From Silvimonas soli (GTDB lineage: Bacteria > Pseudomonadota > Gammaproteobacteria > Burkholderiales > Chitinibacteraceae): DNA of 64,000 nucleotides. Below, piece after piece: positions 62,372 to 64,000 of this stretch (position 1 is the stretch's first letter; each line of letters begins with the position of its first letter). The position numbers were made by a program, and so were the translations under genes. The stretch is taken from the NCBI RefSeq assembly GCF_030035605.1, contig NZ_CP106736.1, positions 1,178,001 through 1,242,000 on the forward strand. The letters are read 5' to 3'. Under the pieces are notes generated by a model. That model was not told the DNA's origin and made no database searches. It saw nothing but the letters and a program-made list of their open reading frames with translations.

Positions 62372-63205
62372 TTACTGCTGGATTTGTGCCGCTTTCAGCA
62401 AGGACACCACCAGATCAACCGTCGCTTTCTGCAAGGCCTGCTGCTGCAGACGGGCGCGGATGGTGGGTTTCACGTCGTCGAATTTCGGCACCTGTGTGGC
62501 ACGGACCTGGTCAAGCCGTAACAACACGCGCGAGTTACCCACTGCCACGGGTTCGGTGGTGATCCCGCCCGCAGTCAGATGTACCGCCGCTTGCGCCAGT
62601 GCCAGGGGCAAGCCCTGGGTTTGCCCTTCCACCACCGGCGTCTTGAACGACACCCAGTCCAGCTGGCCGCCGTTGGCGCGACTTGGCGCCTGGCTGTACT
62701 TGCGGGCCAATGGCTCAAACGCGGCGCCTTTTTTCAGTTCGGCCAGCACGGTGCGAGCGGTAGCGTCGTCGGCCACCTGAATCATGCTGAGCTTGTATTC
62801 CTTGTCGCCCAATGCCCCGGCGATCTTGTTGTATTCCGCCTGCACATCGGCATCGGTTACTGGAACAGGTTTGATGTTTTCACGCAGCCAGGTCTGGGTC
62901 AGCACGTTGTCGGTAGCTTCCTTGATGGCGGCCTGCACATCGGCACGCTGCGGCAAGCCCGCTTTTACGGCTTGCTGGCGGAACAGTTCGCGGGCAACCA
63001 GCTGGTTTTTGGCGACCAGCCGCGTGGTTGCGGTATCGGCCATACCAGCGCCGTGCATCAACTGGTCCAGCGCAGACTGCGGCAAGGCCACCCCGTTCAC
63101 CACGGCAAATGCACCGGCAGGCAATGCCTTGTCTGCCGCAAAGGCACTGGAAACAGCCAGGATCATGGCAACTGCACTGACAACCCAAGTGGACTTCTTC
63201 ATCAT
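62372..63205 (-). CDS. PpiC-type periplasmic peptidyl-prolyl isomerase
   Basis: About 277 residues from ATG 63205 (an ATG three bases on is equally possible; AGGA site just upstream). A signal peptide (MMKKSTWVVSAVAMILAVSSAFA) is followed by a SurA-N-like helical region and a parvulin domain (about 135-230) with YKLSMIQVADDATARTVLAE and QAPSRANGGQLDW. The parvulin LxxGxxFxxLAxxYS pattern is seen as LKKGAAFEPLARKYS. Lying between the transporter and exoprotein genes, it probably keeps the huge exoprotein unfolded in the periplasm before export. The gene ends 105 bases before cdiA. Confidence 0.88.
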   Translation of the reverse strand: MMKKSTWVVSAVAMILAVSSAFAADKALPAGAFAVVNGVALPQSALDQLMHGAGMADTATTRLVAKNQLVARELFRQQAVKAGLPQRADVQAAIKEATDNVLTQTWLRENIKPVPVTDADVQAEYNKIAGALGDKEYKLSMIQVADDATARTVLAELKKGAAFEPLARKYSQAPSRANGGQLDWVSFKTPVVEGQTQGLPLALAQAAVHLTAGGITTEPVAVGNSRVLLRLDQVRATQVPKFDDVKPTIRARLQQQALQKATVDLVVSLLKAAQIQQ

Positions 63206-63212
63206 CACATTC

Positions 63213-64000
63213 CTAAAAATTCAGACTCATGCTGGCCAGAACCAGCGTTTGTTTGCCGCCGAAGCTGGCCGGCTGATCCAGTCCACGCCCGACCAGCAGT
63301 TCGCTGGTCAGCACATCGCTACCCCAACGCGCTTGGCTATGTACACCCATACCGGCGCCCGCAATGTTCTGCGACAGACCTCCGGCCAGTAAGCGGGTGT
63401 GACCGCCATCGAGAAACACATAGGGTTCCAGGTGCATCCCGACCGGCCCCAATGCCTGATCAGGCACATTGGCCCAGGACACTTCATTGCGAAGCCAAAG
63501 CCCGCAATCGCCACTGATGCCGTCCTGGGAGAAACCGCGTACCGAGTCATTGCCACCGGCAAAAATCTGCTGCGAGCTGTACAGCCCGACCTTGGCCCAT
63601 TGCGCGGAGAAACTGCTGCGCCAGGCCAGCGCCGCGGGCCCCAATTGCGCCAGTGCCACGCTGAAACTGCCGTTGGCATCAAACTTGTTGAACTGGTTGT
63701 GGGCATAATCAGTGGGCAGGTCGTCGGCATCCCGGGTAGCGCCAAACGTGGTGATTCCGCGGCTGTACCCACCTTCCAGCGACCAGTAGCCCGAATGGCC
63801 ACTCCACTGGAATTTCTCGAAACGATTCAGGGCAATCCGCACCACACTGAGGTCTTGCGGTGTCAGCTCCAGACCATTGATAGAGCGGCCGCTGTCCCAC
63901 AGCGAGAGCGTGACGTCCAGCGCAGTTTTACCGTCTTGGGCGCGTGAAAGAATGCGGTTGAAGCCAAAGGTATGCCCGCGCGAATCACCGTTCACCAGCG
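63213..64000 (-). CDS. cdiB: TPS outer-membrane transporter, CdiB/ShlB/FhaC family (5' end beyond right edge)
   Basis: The C-terminal part of an Omp85-superfamily TpsB barrel: 262 codons visible to the stop at 63213. Family marks include FAGGNDSVRGFSQDGISGDCG (the VRGF/Y motif of loop L6, in which the conserved Arg plugs the pore), LEPYVFLDGGHTRLLAG, and the terminal strand ending ASMSLNF with Phe last, as expected for a Bam-inserted barrel. It secretes the CdiA-type exoprotein. The POTRA domains and signal peptide lie beyond the window. It starts the operon cdiB, PpiC, cdiA, cdiI. Confidence 0.92.
   Translation of the reverse strand, partial: LVNGDSRGHTFGFNRILSRAQDGKTALDVTLSLWDSGRSINGLELTPQDLSVVRIALNRFEKFQWSGHSGYWSLEGGYSRGITTFGATRDADDLPTDYAHNQFNKFDANGSFSVALAQLGPAALAWRSSFSAQWAKVGLYSSQQIFAGGNDSVRGFSQDGISGDCGLWLRNEVSWANVPDQALGPVGMHLEPYVFLDGGHTRLLAGGLSQNIAGAGMGVHSQARWGSDVLTSELLVGRGLDQPASFGGKQTLVLASMSLNF

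Overview
The window looks like a chromosomal segment of a GC-rich Gram-negative bacterium, most plausibly a betaproteobacterium (perhaps Neisseriales). The evidence is a TPS/CDI exoprotein system, a secretin-based secretion cluster, a RhlE helicase, the tRNA-Gly/Cys/Leu grouping with encoded CCA ends, and secreted polysaccharide-degrading enzymes. The taxonomic placement is inference; there is no rRNA in the window.

Region 1 (1-7539) is a polysaccharide-utilisation locus. A very large secreted GH2 glycosidase with Ig-like and F5/8 type C modules runs off the left edge. It diverges from a GH64-like beta-1,3-glucanase lipoprotein, and three LacI-family-like operators lie between them. Region 2 (7717-14487) is mostly housekeeping: a TPR-methyltransferase, a periplasmic binding protein, a SRAP peptidase, RhlE, a LysE-type exporter diverging from a WYL regulator, and a DUF4440 protein. 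Region 3 (14848-23920) is one tightly packed 11-gene operon that mixes type II secretion parts (GspG, F, E, secretin) with PilM/N/O/P-like inner-membrane proteins and three further pseudopilin-like proteins. Region 4 (24045-33539) holds NAD genes (NMNAT/Nudix, nadA), tRNA-Gly x2 and tRNA-Cys, a frameshifted DUF1398 gene, small envelope/stress proteins, a chemotaxis receptor, an FMN reductase and tRNA-Leu(UAA).

From 33540 rightward the DNA is accessory. A tyrosine integrase sits directly after tRNA-Leu, followed by an RsbRD-type histidine kinase, a low-complexity repeat protein and an MgtC-like gene cut by an IS407-like IS3 element. The stretch 39.6-48.1 kb is a graveyard of contact-dependent inhibition modules: truncated toxin C-termini each followed by a probable immunity gene, immunity genes with no toxin, a 954-codon start-less copy of the CdiA C-terminal region ending in a papain-fold toxin, and IS remnants and short palindromes at the junctions.

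The right end (48796-64000, minus strand) is the intact CDI/two-partner system in the order CdiB-type transporter (partial), PpiC-type isomerase, a 4293-residue CdiA-type exoprotein, and an immunity gene overlapping its stop codon. About 1.5 kb of the cdiA 3' region is duplicated near-identically in the orphan copy. Recombination between the two could therefore swap the toxin tip while keeping the secretion stem. This module array, its IS-trimmed ends and its repeats are the most interesting part of the window. The secretion/pilus hybrid operon and the operator cluster come next.
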